Below are positions 20,562-29,459 of a stretch of DNA of 33,761 nt, piece by piece (the stretch's first letter is position 1; every line of letters starts with the position of its first letter). This DNA is from a virus: positions 1-33,761 of IMG/VR virus record IMGVR_UViG_3300006749_000051, one strand, 5' to 3'. The position numbers were made by a program, and so were the translations under genes. The notes under the pieces were generated by a model. The model saw nothing but the letters and a program-made list of their open reading frames with translations. It was not told where the DNA came from and searched no databases.

Positions 20562-20819
20562 ATGGCAAAAAGAGATTTAAGTAACCCATTATCACCATCC
20601 ATATTTGATCCTAGAGATAGAAACAAAGATGGTGTGGTAGATGCAAAAGAGAAAGCATATGCTGCAAAAATGCAAAAGTTTAGAGCAGATAAAGGCAAGA
20701 GAGATGCCAAAGTAGCTGCTGCCGAGGCTCAAGATAAAATGTCATTGCGAGATAAGAAAATGGCTAATGCGAAGGCTAAAGCCGCTAGTAAAAAACTACC
20801 TTACCCAGGGATAAAATAA
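20562..20819 (+). CDS. basic protein with an EF-hand calcium-binding loop (85 aa)
   Basis: N-terminus AKRDLSNPLSPSIFDPRDR resembles that of its array neighbours. Residues 19-30, DRNKDGVVDAKE, form a canonical 12-residue EF-hand loop (D1, N3, D5, G6, V8, D9, E12). The C-terminal 50 residues are an Ala/Lys-rich helix (KMANAKAKAASKK). A calcium-responsive or calcium-stabilised virion protein is inferred; a single EF-hand often dimerises. Confidence 0.78.
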   Translation: MAKRDLSNPLSPSIFDPRDRNKDGVVDAKEKAYAAKMQKFRADKGKRDAKVAAAEAQDKMSLRDKKMANAKAKAASKKLPYPGIK

Positions 20820-20826
20820 AAAAGAA

Positions 20827-21093
20827 ATGGCGTATCAAAAATTACAAGCAGAAAGAGCAGCGGCAGTAACTCCTAGTGACACTGCAACCATACCTAGTGT
20901 ATCAACAGCAGATGGCACTGGAAATAATGGATGTGTATTATACGTTGGTGTAGCAGGAGATGTTAAGGTACAAACTGTTGGTGGTGACGATGTAGTGTTT
21001 ACAGGAATACTTGCAGGCAGTTTTATTCCGGTTCAAGTGCTAAAGGTATTTGCAACAGGAACTACAGCAACAAACATTGTTGCGTTGTGGTAA
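20827..21093 (+). CDS. conserved small virion-type beta protein (88 aa)
   Basis: Contains GCVLYVGVAGDVKVQTVGGDD, then VFTGILAGSFIPVQVLKVFATGTTATNIVALW. The pattern LYVGVAGDV...AG.FIPV.V..V.ATGTTAT.IVALW is one I recall from many tailed phages, where the gene lies near head genes; a decoration or spike role is likely. Not basic, unlike the preceding array, so the array ends here. Confidence 0.78.
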   Translation: MAYQKLQAERAAAVTPSDTATIPSVSTADGTGNNGCVLYVGVAGDVKVQTVGGDDVVFTGILAGSFIPVQVLKVFATGTTATNIVALW

Positions 21094-21147
21094 AATTCTA
21101 TTTCACCACATCGGTGGATATAAAAATAAATTATGAAATAGTTAGAG

Positions 21148-21411
21148 ATGGAAACGATTAGTGAGGATACAAAAATAAAACTTTCACCAAGGAACTTTAT
21201 TTTTATTGCAGGGTTAATAGGAACTTTTGTAAGTATGTACTTCACTCTTCAGTCTCAGATCGAGGAAGCTAAGACATTACCTGCTCAAGACCAAGAGGTC
21301 AAGGAGGCAGTAATAAAAACCTCTAACGAGCTTACGTTCATTAAGGAGGAAATCACAGAGATTAAGGGACAACTTCAGATTATGGAAGAACGTCTCTATG
21401 AACTTCAATAA
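21148..21411 (+). CDS. single-TM coiled-coil protein, probable lysis accessory
   Basis: 87 aa: a charged N-terminus, one transmembrane helix (FIFIAGLIGTFVSMYFTL, about 18-35), then a Glu/Lys-rich coiled coil (EEITEIKGQLQIMEERLYEL). The topology suits a spanin- or holin-like accessory. It is directly upstream of the amidase. Confidence 0.7.
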   Translation: METISEDTKIKLSPRNFIFIAGLIGTFVSMYFTLQSQIEEAKTLPAQDQEVKEAVIKTSNELTFIKEEITEIKGQLQIMEERLYELQ

Positions 21412-21417
21412 TAAATT

Positions 21418-22077
21418 ATGGCAAAGGTATGTAGATGCTGTGGTCAAGAAATCAAGAGCAATTCAAAATACCTTTGGATTCTTGATAATGGTCATGGAGG
21501 TATAATCAATGGCGTATATCAAACAGCCGGGAAGCGTAGCCCTATTTGGTCAGATGGTACTCAGCTCTTCGAGGGTGAGTTTAATCGATCTATTGTAGAT
21601 AGGATTGCAAAGTATTGTGATAAAAATAATATCGAGTACATAAACTTGGTTGACACCAATGAGGATGTTCCACTATCCACAAGAGTCAAGATGGCAAACG
21701 AAGTTTATCGTGAGTCAGACAAGCCTTGTATATATGTAAGCATACACGCCAATGGATTTAGTGATGAGTCGGCAAATGGCTGGGAGGTATTTACTTCTCC
21801 GGGAGAAACACAGTCAGACCATATAGCAACAGTATTGTACAAAGAGGTTGAGAAAGAGTTTCCTAATTACAATATGCGTAAGGACACAAGTGATGGTGAT
21901 GTGGACAAGGAGTCAAACTTCTATGTTCTTATACACACTGCTATGCCTGCTATACTATCTGAGAACTTTTTTATGACAAACGAGAGAGAGTGTAAGATAC
22001 TTTTACTTAGTGAGGAAGGTAGAGATCGTATTGCAAAGGCTCACATTGAAATGATAAATAAAATCGAGAACGAATGA
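21418..22077 (+). CDS. endolysin, N-acetylmuramoyl-L-alanine amidase (Amidase_3)
   Basis: 219 aa. The zinc amidase motif set is present: LDNGHGG (H26), EGEFNR (E54), YVSIHANG (H110), and the catalytic Glu in LSENFF (E182). It cleaves the amide bond between muramic acid and the stem peptide in peptidoglycan. A short CRCCGQE segment at the N-terminus may bind zinc. No signal peptide, so release depends on the holin. Its stop overlaps the holin start by 4 bp. Confidence 0.9.
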   Translation: MAKVCRCCGQEIKSNSKYLWILDNGHGGIINGVYQTAGKRSPIWSDGTQLFEGEFNRSIVDRIAKYCDKNNIEYINLVDTNEDVPLSTRVKMANEVYRESDKPCIYVSIHANGFSDESANGWEVFTSPGETQSDHIATVLYKEVEKEFPNYNMRKDTSDGDVDKESNFYVLIHTAMPAILSENFFMTNERECKILLLSEEGRDRIAKAHIEMINKIENE

Positions 22078-22469
22078 AAGAAATATTAACAAGACTATTT
22101 GGAAAAGGCTCAGGAGTTGTTGAGCAGGTCGGAGGGGTTGTAGACAAGTTCATTAGAACCAAAGATGAGAAAGCACAGTTTGAAAAGGAAATGGCAGAGA
22201 TACTTATCAATGCTGAGGCTGATATGCAGAAGAATGTCACCGAGAGGTGGAGGACAGACATGACCTCAGATTCTTGGTTGTCAAAGAATGTTCGCCCATT
22301 GGTATTGATGTTCTTAATTTTCTGTACCATGTTACTTATTTTTATCGATGCAGGTAAGCTTGATTTTAAAGTTGAAGATAATTGGGTTAGTTTACTTGAG
22401 ATACTTTTACTTACAGTTATAGCTGCATATTTTGGCGGCAGAACCATAGAGAAGACAAGAAAGAAATAA
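22074..22469 (+). CDS. holin, 3TM/GTA-holin-like
   Basis: 131 aa with a helical N-terminus rich in acidic and basic residues (KDEKAQFEKEMAEIL), then SWLSKNVRPLVLMFLIFCTML and a second hydrophobic segment LLEILLLTVIAAYFGGRTIEK. The VRPL and GGRTIEK boxes match the GTA_holin_3TM family. It should open the inner membrane for the amidase. Two membrane helices are clear; a third is weak. Confidence 0.82.
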   Translation: MKEILTRLFGKGSGVVEQVGGVVDKFIRTKDEKAQFEKEMAEILINAEADMQKNVTERWRTDMTSDSWLSKNVRPLVLMFLIFCTMLLIFIDAGKLDFKVEDNWVSLLEILLLTVIAAYFGGRTIEKTRKK

Positions 22470-22473
22470 TTCC

Positions 22474-22481
22474 TATCTTTG
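22474..22481 (+). promoter_or_regulatory. possible -7 box TATCTTTG
   Basis: A full match to TAnnTTTG, 15 bp before the 75-aa gene and between the holin and structural genes. No proper -33 box, so tentative. Confidence 0.4.
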
Positions 22482-22496
22482 TTAAAATTAAATTAA

Positions 22497-22724
22497 ATGA
22501 CAAAATTAACTGACAATGAGTTGTCGCAGATTAAAGAATTAAATTCTGAGTTTGCAAAAAACAAATCAGCGATTGGAGATTTAGAACTTCAAAAGCGAAG
22601 TATTTTTGAGAGGATGGATGTTATCCAAAATGAGTTCTCAAAGGTAGAAAAGAAACTGATGAAAAAATATGGTGAAGATTCCGTTGTAAATTTACAAACA
22701 GGAGAGGTCACTAAAAAAGAATAA
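22497..22724 (+). CDS. coiled-coil hypothetical protein (75 aa)
   Basis: A highly charged helical protein (LKELNSEFAKNKSAIGDL-type heptads, then ERMDVIQNEFSKVEKKLMKK) with a short tail NLQTGEVTKKE. Similar short coiled-coil proteins precede fibre genes in other marine phages as I recall. It may help trimerise or chaperone the following fibre-like protein; inferred. Confidence 0.72.
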   Translation: MTKLTDNELSQIKELNSEFAKNKSAIGDLELQKRSIFERMDVIQNEFSKVEKKLMKKYGEDSVVNLQTGEVTKKE

Positions 22725-22726
22725 CC

Positions 22727-23716
22727 ATGGGTAAGATAAGTACATATGCAAATATAAGTCCGGTAACAATATCGGATAAAGTAATTGGAACAGATGTTGG
22801 GGGTTCTCCAGCAGATCAGACAAAGAACTTCTTAATAGGAGACATTCTTACTTTGTTCCAATCTAACATCACATTGCAGAATGTACTTGATGCTGGAAAC
22901 ACTGCAACTCAAAGTATAATTCTTTCAGGAGACATAACTCAATCTGGAGGAGCTGTTACATTAGGAGGTACTGTAAAAGATTTTAATGGTAACCTGGGTA
23001 ACAATGGTGAGACGCTTGTATGTAATGCAAGTGGTCAACTTGTTTTTGGATCGGGACTTACTAATCAAAACCTAAGTCAAGTTTTAGCTGTAGGTAACAC
23101 TGCAACGAACGATATAAATCTTACAGGTAATTTAAATCTTGTAGGGAATATTGTTCAGACGGGTAATGTTACTCAAACAGGAGACTATGCTTTGACAGGA
23201 AATATTACTATGATAGGCGATCCTGACATAACAGGTGATGTAACCCATTCAGGGAATTATCTATTTGAAGTTGGTCAGTTCACCTTTGAGGGGACATCTA
23301 CAATTCTTTTACAGGGTGCAGTTAAAGATTCTACCAGTACATTAGGTTCTAATAGGCAAATTCTTGTTTCAGATGCAAGCGGAAAAGTTACTTGGCAGAA
23401 CAATACGTCTACCGTAACTACAAGTCCTTTGACTACAATAAACTTGACTCTTTCAAATTCTGAAGGAGTTCTTGTTACAACAGCAGCTACAGCTACAGAT
23501 GCAAGAATACCTACTAACGCAGGAACAGCTTTTATTATAGGAACTAAAATCACCATAATTCAAGAGGGCGCAGGACAAGTTACTATCACACCAACAGCAG
23601 GAGTTACTCTTTACTCTGAAGGCGGCAAGACCAAAACTACTGCTCAATACTCGGTGGCTCACGTTGTAAAAACAGCAACTGACACTTGGTATGCTTATGG
23701 AGACATAACAACATAA
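22727..23716 (+). CDS. tail-fibre or appendage-like protein (329 aa)
   Basis: Beta-rich with internal repeats: NITLQNVLDAGNTATQSI and NQNLSQVLAVGNTATNDI are two copies of one unit, and a G-D/N-rich stretch (LTGNLNLVGNIVQTGNVTQTG) reads like a beta-helix or fibre stalk. The C-terminal 100 residues (GAGQVTITPTAGVTLYSEGG) form a globular tip typical of phage fibres. Position before terminase is unusual for fibres but common in this type of genome. Trimerisation is expected. Confidence 0.72.
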   Translation: MGKISTYANISPVTISDKVIGTDVGGSPADQTKNFLIGDILTLFQSNITLQNVLDAGNTATQSIILSGDITQSGGAVTLGGTVKDFNGNLGNNGETLVCNASGQLVFGSGLTNQNLSQVLAVGNTATNDINLTGNLNLVGNIVQTGNVTQTGDYALTGNITMIGDPDITGDVTHSGNYLFEVGQFTFEGTSTILLQGAVKDSTSTLGSNRQILVSDASGKVTWQNNTSTVTTSPLTTINLTLSNSEGVLVTTAATATDARIPTNAGTAFIIGTKITIIQEGAGQVTITPTAGVTLYSEGGKTKTTAQYSVAHVVKTATDTWYAYGDITT

Positions 23717-23723
23717 AAATGAA

Positions 23724-23942
23724 ATGATACGAAAGGTTTCTATAGGATCAGATTATAAGGCCGCCATGCATTATGTGCTAGGTCAATCTGTCTTAGGAGG
23801 AAACTATACAATACATTTGATTCAGGTGGATGAGAAATTTGGAAACACAAAGATTTGGATAGAAGCAAACAATGAGGTTGTTCTTTGGAAGGAGTTCAGT
23901 TCATCGATGCCAATATCTATAGAGTACAATATAAATTTTTAA
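23724..23942 (+). CDS. conserved small hypothetical protein (72 aa)
   Basis: MIRKVSIGSDYKAAMHYVLG start with GQSVLGGNYTIHLIQVDEK. I recall this short all-beta pattern in other Bacteroidetes phages, always of unknown function. It lies 7 bp after the fibre-like gene and 4 bp before the GroES-fold protein. Confidence 0.72.
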   Translation: MIRKVSIGSDYKAAMHYVLGQSVLGGNYTIHLIQVDEKFGNTKIWIEANNEVVLWKEFSSSMPISIEYNINF

Positions 23943-23946
23943 TATA

Positions 23947-24510
23947 ATGAAATCACCCCATTGCTTTATTGTAAAGCCAATTGGGGGTAGACGTTACGAC
24001 AATCTAAAGAAAATAGGAGGTGTAGATTTTATAACCTCATCATCAAAAGAAGACCATACTGTTTCAAATAGATTTGCTGAAGTAATTGAAACGCCCCTAA
24101 GATATTCTGGAGACATTCAAGTTGGAGACACCTTAGTAGTTCACCACAATGCATTTAAGTTTTATAACGATATGCAAGGTAGAGAGCGAAGTGGTAGAAG
24201 TTTTTTTAAAGAAGATTTATTTTTAATTGACGAAGATCAATACTTTGCACATTCTCACAATGGAGTTTGGAAAAGCAGAGAAAAATATTGTTTTGTAAAA
24301 CCTATACCCCCAAAAAAATACACAATAGATAAAGCCATAAAAGAAGAAGAGCTTGTTGGTGTGTTGAAGTATGGAAATAAATTTCTATCTTCAATGGGAG
24401 TAAACGAAGGAGACGAGATAGGATTTGTTCCTGATTCAGAGTATGAATTTAAAATTGATGGTGAAAAGTTGTACCGGATGTACAACCACGCAATATGTGT
24501 GAAGACATGA
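23947..24510 (+). CDS. tandem GroES-fold protein (187 aa)
   Basis: Two GroES-like units in one chain. Unit 1: CFIVKPIGGRRY (6-17), SNRFAEVIETP (40-50), IQVGDTLVVHHNAFKFY (57-73). Unit 2: YCFVKPIPPKKY (114-125), GVLKYGN and MGVNEGDEIGFVPDSEY (150-166), ending YNHAICVK. This agrees with the GroES beta-barrel plan but lacks the GroEL-binding mobile loop. I recall similar proteins in marine phages, sometimes annotated co-chaperonin, though a head structural role is equally possible. The next gene overlaps by 4 bp. Confidence 0.72.
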   Translation: MKSPHCFIVKPIGGRRYDNLKKIGGVDFITSSSKEDHTVSNRFAEVIETPLRYSGDIQVGDTLVVHHNAFKFYNDMQGRERSGRSFFKEDLFLIDEDQYFAHSHNGVWKSREKYCFVKPIPPKKYTIDKAIKEEELVGVLKYGNKFLSSMGVNEGDEIGFVPDSEYEFKIDGEKLYRMYNHAICVKT

Positions 24511-24782
24511 ATGTAGATGAATTAAAAAAACAAATCATAGACGCTGGTGAAAGGGCGGTAAAGCAATTGATAAAAGTTGCTAAGGAAGATATTATAAAAC
24601 CCGATCCCGATGATGAGCTTGCAGCAGATAGATTAAAGAATGCTGCTGCTACAAAAAAGTTAGCGATATTCGATGCGTTTGAAATACTCACAAGAATTGA
24701 AGGAGAACGAGAGTTGTTAAAGAAAGGAGTAGATAAAGTAGTGGACTCCAAACAAGGATTTGCAGAAAGACGAGCTAAATAG
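24507..24782 (+). CDS. putative terminase small subunit (91 aa)
   Basis: An all-helical, charged protein beginning MNVDELKKQIIDAGERAVKQ, with PDDELAADRLKNAAATKKLAI and a tail QGFAERRAK. The ATG at 24507 overlaps the previous stop (ATGA) and is preferred to one at 24495. Position directly before the large terminase and small helical form suggest a small subunit, but the DNA-binding HTH is not obvious. Confidence 0.55.
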   Translation: MNVDELKKQIIDAGERAVKQLIKVAKEDIIKPDPDDELAADRLKNAAATKKLAIFDAFEILTRIEGERELLKKGVDKVVDSKQGFAERRAK

Positions 24783-27006
24783 CATATATAAAGAGGTGTT
24801 CGATGTAATACCTACTACTGTTCTAAAGAATAAGAACAGATTAAAGTCTTGGCTCTATGGTTACAATCACAAATATGACATTGTCGTAATATCAAAGACT
24901 GGAGAGATAGGCCCGATATACAACATTAGTGGTCTGCTTGTAGCACTTCCAAAAGTTCCATCTAATCCAACATCAAGAAGCAAGGTAAAGGGTGACCAAT
25001 ATTGGGAGAGGCAAGACTATCCAAAGCAGTTGTCTAAAATAAAATCGATATTCCAATGGAATGAAATGCCTTCAGCATTTAAAAACTTATGGGTAGATTA
25101 TATTGAGACAGAGTTTGATCGTAGAGAGTATGGTCATTGGTTTATGCGTAATGGTGAGCCTACTTATATCACTGGGTCTCATTATATGTATTTACAGTGG
25201 ACAAAAATTGATGTGGGATATCCTGACTTCCGGGAAGCTAATAGAATCTTTTACATATTTTGGGAGGCGTGTAAGGCTGACCATAGATCATTTGGAATCT
25301 GTTATCTAAAGATAAGACGTTCAGGATTTTCATTTATGGCATCTGAAGAATGCACCAACATAGGTACTCTAGCAAAAGATGCTCGTATAGGCATCTTGTC
25401 TAAGACTGGAGCTGATGCTAAAAAAATGTTTACCGACAAGGTTGTTCCTATATCAAACAACTATCCATTCTTTTTTAAACCCATACAAGATGGTATGGAC
25501 AAACCAAAAACTGAATTAGCATATAGAATACCAGCATCTAAGATTACAAAAAAGAATATGTCTACCATAGATGAAAATGATATGGAGGGACTAGACACAA
25601 CTATTGACTGGAAGAATACTTCTGATAACAGTTATGATGGTGAGAAACTACAACTATTAATTCACGATGAGAGTGGTAAGTGGGATAAGCCTGATAATAT
25701 ATTAAACAATTGGCGTGTAACAAAAACTTGTTTAAGGTTGGGAAGCAAAGTTATTGGTAAGTGTATGATGGGTTCAACTTCAAATGCGTTAGACAAAGGG
25801 GGTGGCAACTTTAAAAGCCTATACAATGATTCCAATGTAAAAAATAGAAATGCCAACGGGCAAACCAAGAGTGGTCTATATAGTTTGTTTATTCCAATGG
25901 AATGGAATATGGAAGGATTTATAGACAAGTATGGTAATCCAGTATTAAAAACTCCCGAGAAACCTATTCAAGGTATTGATGATATGTTAATTGATATAGG
26001 TGCAATAGATTATTGGGAGAATGAGGTTGATTCTTTAAAGTCAGATCCTGATGCATTAAATGAATACTATCGTCAGTTTCCTAGAAATGAATCTCACGCA
26101 TTCAGAGATGAGAGCAAGCAATCATTGTTTAATCTTACAAAGATATATGCTCAGATAGATTACAATGAAAGTTTAATAAAGCAGCAGTTCTTAACTAGAG
26201 GAACATTCAAGTGGTTAAATGGAGAGAAGGATACTAAAGTCGTGTGGACTCCTGACAATCGTGGCAGGTTTTTAGTCTCTTGGTTGCCTAGTGTAGGGTT
26301 ACAAAACAACATTATAACAAAGGGTGGAAGAAAACTTCCGGGTAATGAACACATCGGTGCGTTTGGATGTGACTCCTATGATATATCCGGAACAGTTGGT
26401 GGTGGTGCTTCTAATGGTGCGCTTCATGGATTGACAAAGTTTCACATGGACGATGCTCCTACAAATGAGTTCTTCTTACAGTATATTGCTCGACCTCAGA
26501 CTGCTGAGATATTTTTTGAAGAAGTATTAATGGCCTGTATCTTTTATGGTATGCCTATACTTGTAGAGAACAACAAGCCTAGGCTATTATATCATTTTAA
26601 AAACAGAGGGTATAGAGGATTTAGTATCAATAGGCCAGACAAACATATATCTAAGCTTTCAAAAACAGAAAAAGAATTAGGAGGTATACCAAACTCTAGT
26701 GAAGATGTAAAGCAGGCTCACGCCACAGCTATAGAGTCTTACATTGAGAAGTATGTCGGAATAGATATGGAGTCAACGTATAGGGATTCAGATGAAATGG
26801 GGTCTATGTATTTTACTAGGACGTTAGAGGATTGGGCAAAGTTTAACATAAACAATAGAACAAAGTTTGATGCCACAATAAGTTCGGGGTTGGCGATTAT
26901 GGCGTGTCAAAAACATATATACACACCACAAAAATCAGAGTCAAAAATAAGTATTAACTTTGCAAGGTATAGTAACACAGGTTCTATAAGTGAATTAAGG
27001 AAGTAA
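24760..27006 (+). CDS. terminase large subunit
   Basis: 748 aa. The ATPase has a deviant Walker A KIRRSGFS (184-191) in which the Lys sits at the front of the loop, as in lambda gpA (KSARVGYS), a Walker B LLIHDE (299-304), and the coupling GSTS (338-341). The nuclease domain starts near 535 with GCDSYD and continues with ILVENNKPRLLYHF. The start is a TTG at 24760: an in-frame stop lies 21 bp upstream, and the first ATG is 100 codons later. It overlaps the small gene by 23 bp. It powers DNA packaging through the portal. Confidence 0.93.
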   Translation: MQKDELNSIYKEVFDVIPTTVLKNKNRLKSWLYGYNHKYDIVVISKTGEIGPIYNISGLLVALPKVPSNPTSRSKVKGDQYWERQDYPKQLSKIKSIFQWNEMPSAFKNLWVDYIETEFDRREYGHWFMRNGEPTYITGSHYMYLQWTKIDVGYPDFREANRIFYIFWEACKADHRSFGICYLKIRRSGFSFMASEECTNIGTLAKDARIGILSKTGADAKKMFTDKVVPISNNYPFFFKPIQDGMDKPKTELAYRIPASKITKKNMSTIDENDMEGLDTTIDWKNTSDNSYDGEKLQLLIHDESGKWDKPDNILNNWRVTKTCLRLGSKVIGKCMMGSTSNALDKGGGNFKSLYNDSNVKNRNANGQTKSGLYSLFIPMEWNMEGFIDKYGNPVLKTPEKPIQGIDDMLIDIGAIDYWENEVDSLKSDPDALNEYYRQFPRNESHAFRDESKQSLFNLTKIYAQIDYNESLIKQQFLTRGTFKWLNGEKDTKVVWTPDNRGRFLVSWLPSVGLQNNIITKGGRKLPGNEHIGAFGCDSYDISGTVGGGASNGALHGLTKFHMDDAPTNEFFLQYIARPQTAEIFFEEVLMACIFYGMPILVENNKPRLLYHFKNRGYRGFSINRPDKHISKLSKTEKELGGIPNSSEDVKQAHATAIESYIEKYVGIDMESTYRDSDEMGSMYFTRTLEDWAKFNINNRTKFDATISSGLAIMACQKHIYTPQKSESKISINFARYSNTGSISELRK

Positions 27007-29442
27007 ATGAGAGAGGTAACGATAAACATATCGCCTACAGGATTCCCAAGCCAGTTTGTTTCAGACGCTGAAAAGAAAACCGATGAGTTCGGTTTACAAA
27101 TTGGTCAAGCCATTCAGTACGAGTGGTTTAAGAAAGATGGAACTAACTGTAGATTCTATAGCCAATGGGCAGAGTTTAATAGATTAAGATTGTATGCGAG
27201 AGGAGAACAATCCATCGCAAAGTATAAGAATGAAATTGCCATCGATGGTGATTTGTCTTATATTAATTTAGACTGGACACCGGTTCCTATACTTCCAAAA
27301 TTTGTAGACATTGTTGTGAATGGAATGTCAGATAGACTATTCCATGTTCGTGCATATTCTCAAGATGCCTTATCGGCAGAAAAGCGTTCACAATATCAAG
27401 ACATGATTGAGGCAGATATGGTTGCCCGTCCTGTACTAGAACAAATAAGTAAAGACTTTGGGGTTGATCCTTTTATGACCGATCCACAAGAGCTTCCAAC
27501 TAATGACCAAGAACTGTCATTATATATGCAACTGAATTATAAACCAGGTATAGAAATAGCAGAAGAAGAAGCTATCAATACTGTGTTAGAGGAGAATCAT
27601 TATCAAGATGTTCGTAAGAGAGTTGACTATGACCTTACAGTACTTGGTATAGGATGTACCAAGCATCAGTTTTTACCTGGTCAAGGTATTCAAGTTGAAT
27701 ATGTAGACCCTGCTAATATTGTATATAGTTATACTGAAGACCCTCATTTTAAAGATTGTTTTTATTGGGGAGAAGTAAAGACTGTTCCAATCACAGAGCT
27801 GGTAAAGATTAATCCTGACATTACCAATGAGCAAATGAAAGAGGTTAGTAGTTATAGCCAATCATGGTATGACTATTACAATGTTGCTCAACAGTATCAG
27901 AACGATATATTCTATAGAGATTCTTGTACGTTATTATACTTCAACTATAAAACTACAAATACTTTTACTCACAAAAAGAAAAGGCTTGAGTCTGGTGGGT
28001 ACAAGGTAATTGAAAAGGATGACCAATTTAATCCACCCGCTGAAATGATGGAAGAGGGTAGGTTTGAAAAGGTTGAAAAGAAGATAGAGGTTTGGTACGA
28101 GGGTATCATGGTGATGGGTACAAATATAATATTGAGGTGGGAGATGATGGAGAATATGGTTCGTCCAAAGTCTGCTAGTCAATATGCTATGCCTAGCTAT
28201 GTGGCGTGCGCCCCTAGAATGTACAAAGGAAATATTGAATCATTGGTTAGGAGGATGATTCCTTTTGCCGACCTTATTCAAATTACACATTTAAAACTTC
28301 AACAGGTAGTTTCTAAAATTGTACCCGATGGAGTGTTTATAGATGCAGATGGCCTTAATGAAGTAGACCTTGGAACAGGTCAAGCCTATAATCCTGAAGA
28401 TGCACTCAGAATGTATTTTCAAACAGGTAGTGTTATTGGTAGGAGTTATACTCAAGATGGTGATTACAACCAAGCCAAAGTGCCTATCACTCAGCTTACT
28501 GCTAATTCAGGACAAGCTAAAATGGGAGCATTGATTGGTAACTACAATCACTACTTAGATATGATTCGTTCAGTTACAGGATTGAATGAAGCAAGAGATG
28601 GCTCTACACCTGATCCAAATTCTTTAGTTGGTGTACAAAAGTTAGCCGCATTAAATTCTAATACTGCAACTAGACATATCTTAGATGCTAGTCTTTATAT
28701 TACACGCACAATTGCCGAAGGACTTTCTTGTAGGATTTCTGATTTATTGGAGTATGCAGATTTTAAAGATGAGTTTGCAATGCAAATTGGGAAATATAAT
28801 GTTGGTATACTAGATGAGATTAAAGATTTGTACATCTATGACTTCGGAGTATTTATCGATGTTGCACCTGATGAGGAGCAAAAGCAAAAGTTAGAAGAGA
28901 ATATTCAGATGGCTTTATCTAAGGGGGATATAAACTTAGAAGACGCTATAGATATTCGTGAGCTTAGAAACATTAAGTTAGCAAATCAATTGTTAAAAGT
29001 TAAGCGTACACAAAAGGCTGAGAAGGATCAGCAGATGGCGATGCAACAACAGCAGCAACAAGCAGAGATTAATATGCAGTCACAACAGATGGCGGCACAA
29101 ACTGCTATGCAAAAGTTAGAAGCAGAGACTCAGTCTAAGATGCAAATCAAACAAGCGGAGATTGCATTTGAGATTGATAAGATGCAGCAGGAAGCTCAAT
29201 TGAAGTTTGCATTGATGGAGAAAGAATTTAACTTAAATATGCAGATTAAAGGTGTAGAACAAAGTGGATTGGCGGATAGAGAGATTCAGCGTGAAGATGC
29301 TAAGTCACAGCGTATTAGTCAGCAAAACACTCAGCAGTCTAAATTAATAGATCAGCGTAAAAAAGACTTACCGCCTATTGATTTTGAATCCAATGAAGAT
29401 TCGTTAGATGGCTTTGACTTTGCTGAATTTAACCCTAGATAG
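27007..29442 (+). CDS. portal protein (811 aa)
   Basis: A large podovirus-like portal starting directly at the terminase stop. The core, residues 60-560, includes GDLSYINLDWTPVPILPKFVD, abbreviated WTPVP...FVDIVVNGMSDR, and RSVTGLNEARDGSTPDPNSLVG, typical of portals. From about residue 660 to 760 the chain is extremely Gln-rich and coiled coil (QQQQQQAEINMQSQQMAAQ). It forms the dodecameric DNA gate at one capsid vertex. It lies between terminase and scaffold. Confidence 0.9.
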   Translation: MREVTINISPTGFPSQFVSDAEKKTDEFGLQIGQAIQYEWFKKDGTNCRFYSQWAEFNRLRLYARGEQSIAKYKNEIAIDGDLSYINLDWTPVPILPKFVDIVVNGMSDRLFHVRAYSQDALSAEKRSQYQDMIEADMVARPVLEQISKDFGVDPFMTDPQELPTNDQELSLYMQLNYKPGIEIAEEEAINTVLEENHYQDVRKRVDYDLTVLGIGCTKHQFLPGQGIQVEYVDPANIVYSYTEDPHFKDCFYWGEVKTVPITELVKINPDITNEQMKEVSSYSQSWYDYYNVAQQYQNDIFYRDSCTLLYFNYKTTNTFTHKKKRLESGGYKVIEKDDQFNPPAEMMEEGRFEKVEKKIEVWYEGIMVMGTNIILRWEMMENMVRPKSASQYAMPSYVACAPRMYKGNIESLVRRMIPFADLIQITHLKLQQVVSKIVPDGVFIDADGLNEVDLGTGQAYNPEDALRMYFQTGSVIGRSYTQDGDYNQAKVPITQLTANSGQAKMGALIGNYNHYLDMIRSVTGLNEARDGSTPDPNSLVGVQKLAALNSNTATRHILDASLYITRTIAEGLSCRISDLLEYADFKDEFAMQIGKYNVGILDEIKDLYIYDFGVFIDVAPDEEQKQKLEENIQMALSKGDINLEDAIDIRELRNIKLANQLLKVKRTQKAEKDQQMAMQQQQQQAEINMQSQQMAAQTAMQKLEAETQSKMQIKQAEIAFEIDKMQQEAQLKFALMEKEFNLNMQIKGVEQSGLADREIQREDAKSQRISQQNTQQSKLIDQRKKDLPPIDFESNEDSLDGFDFAEFNPR

Positions 29443-29459
29443 GGATAAATTTTTTATTG

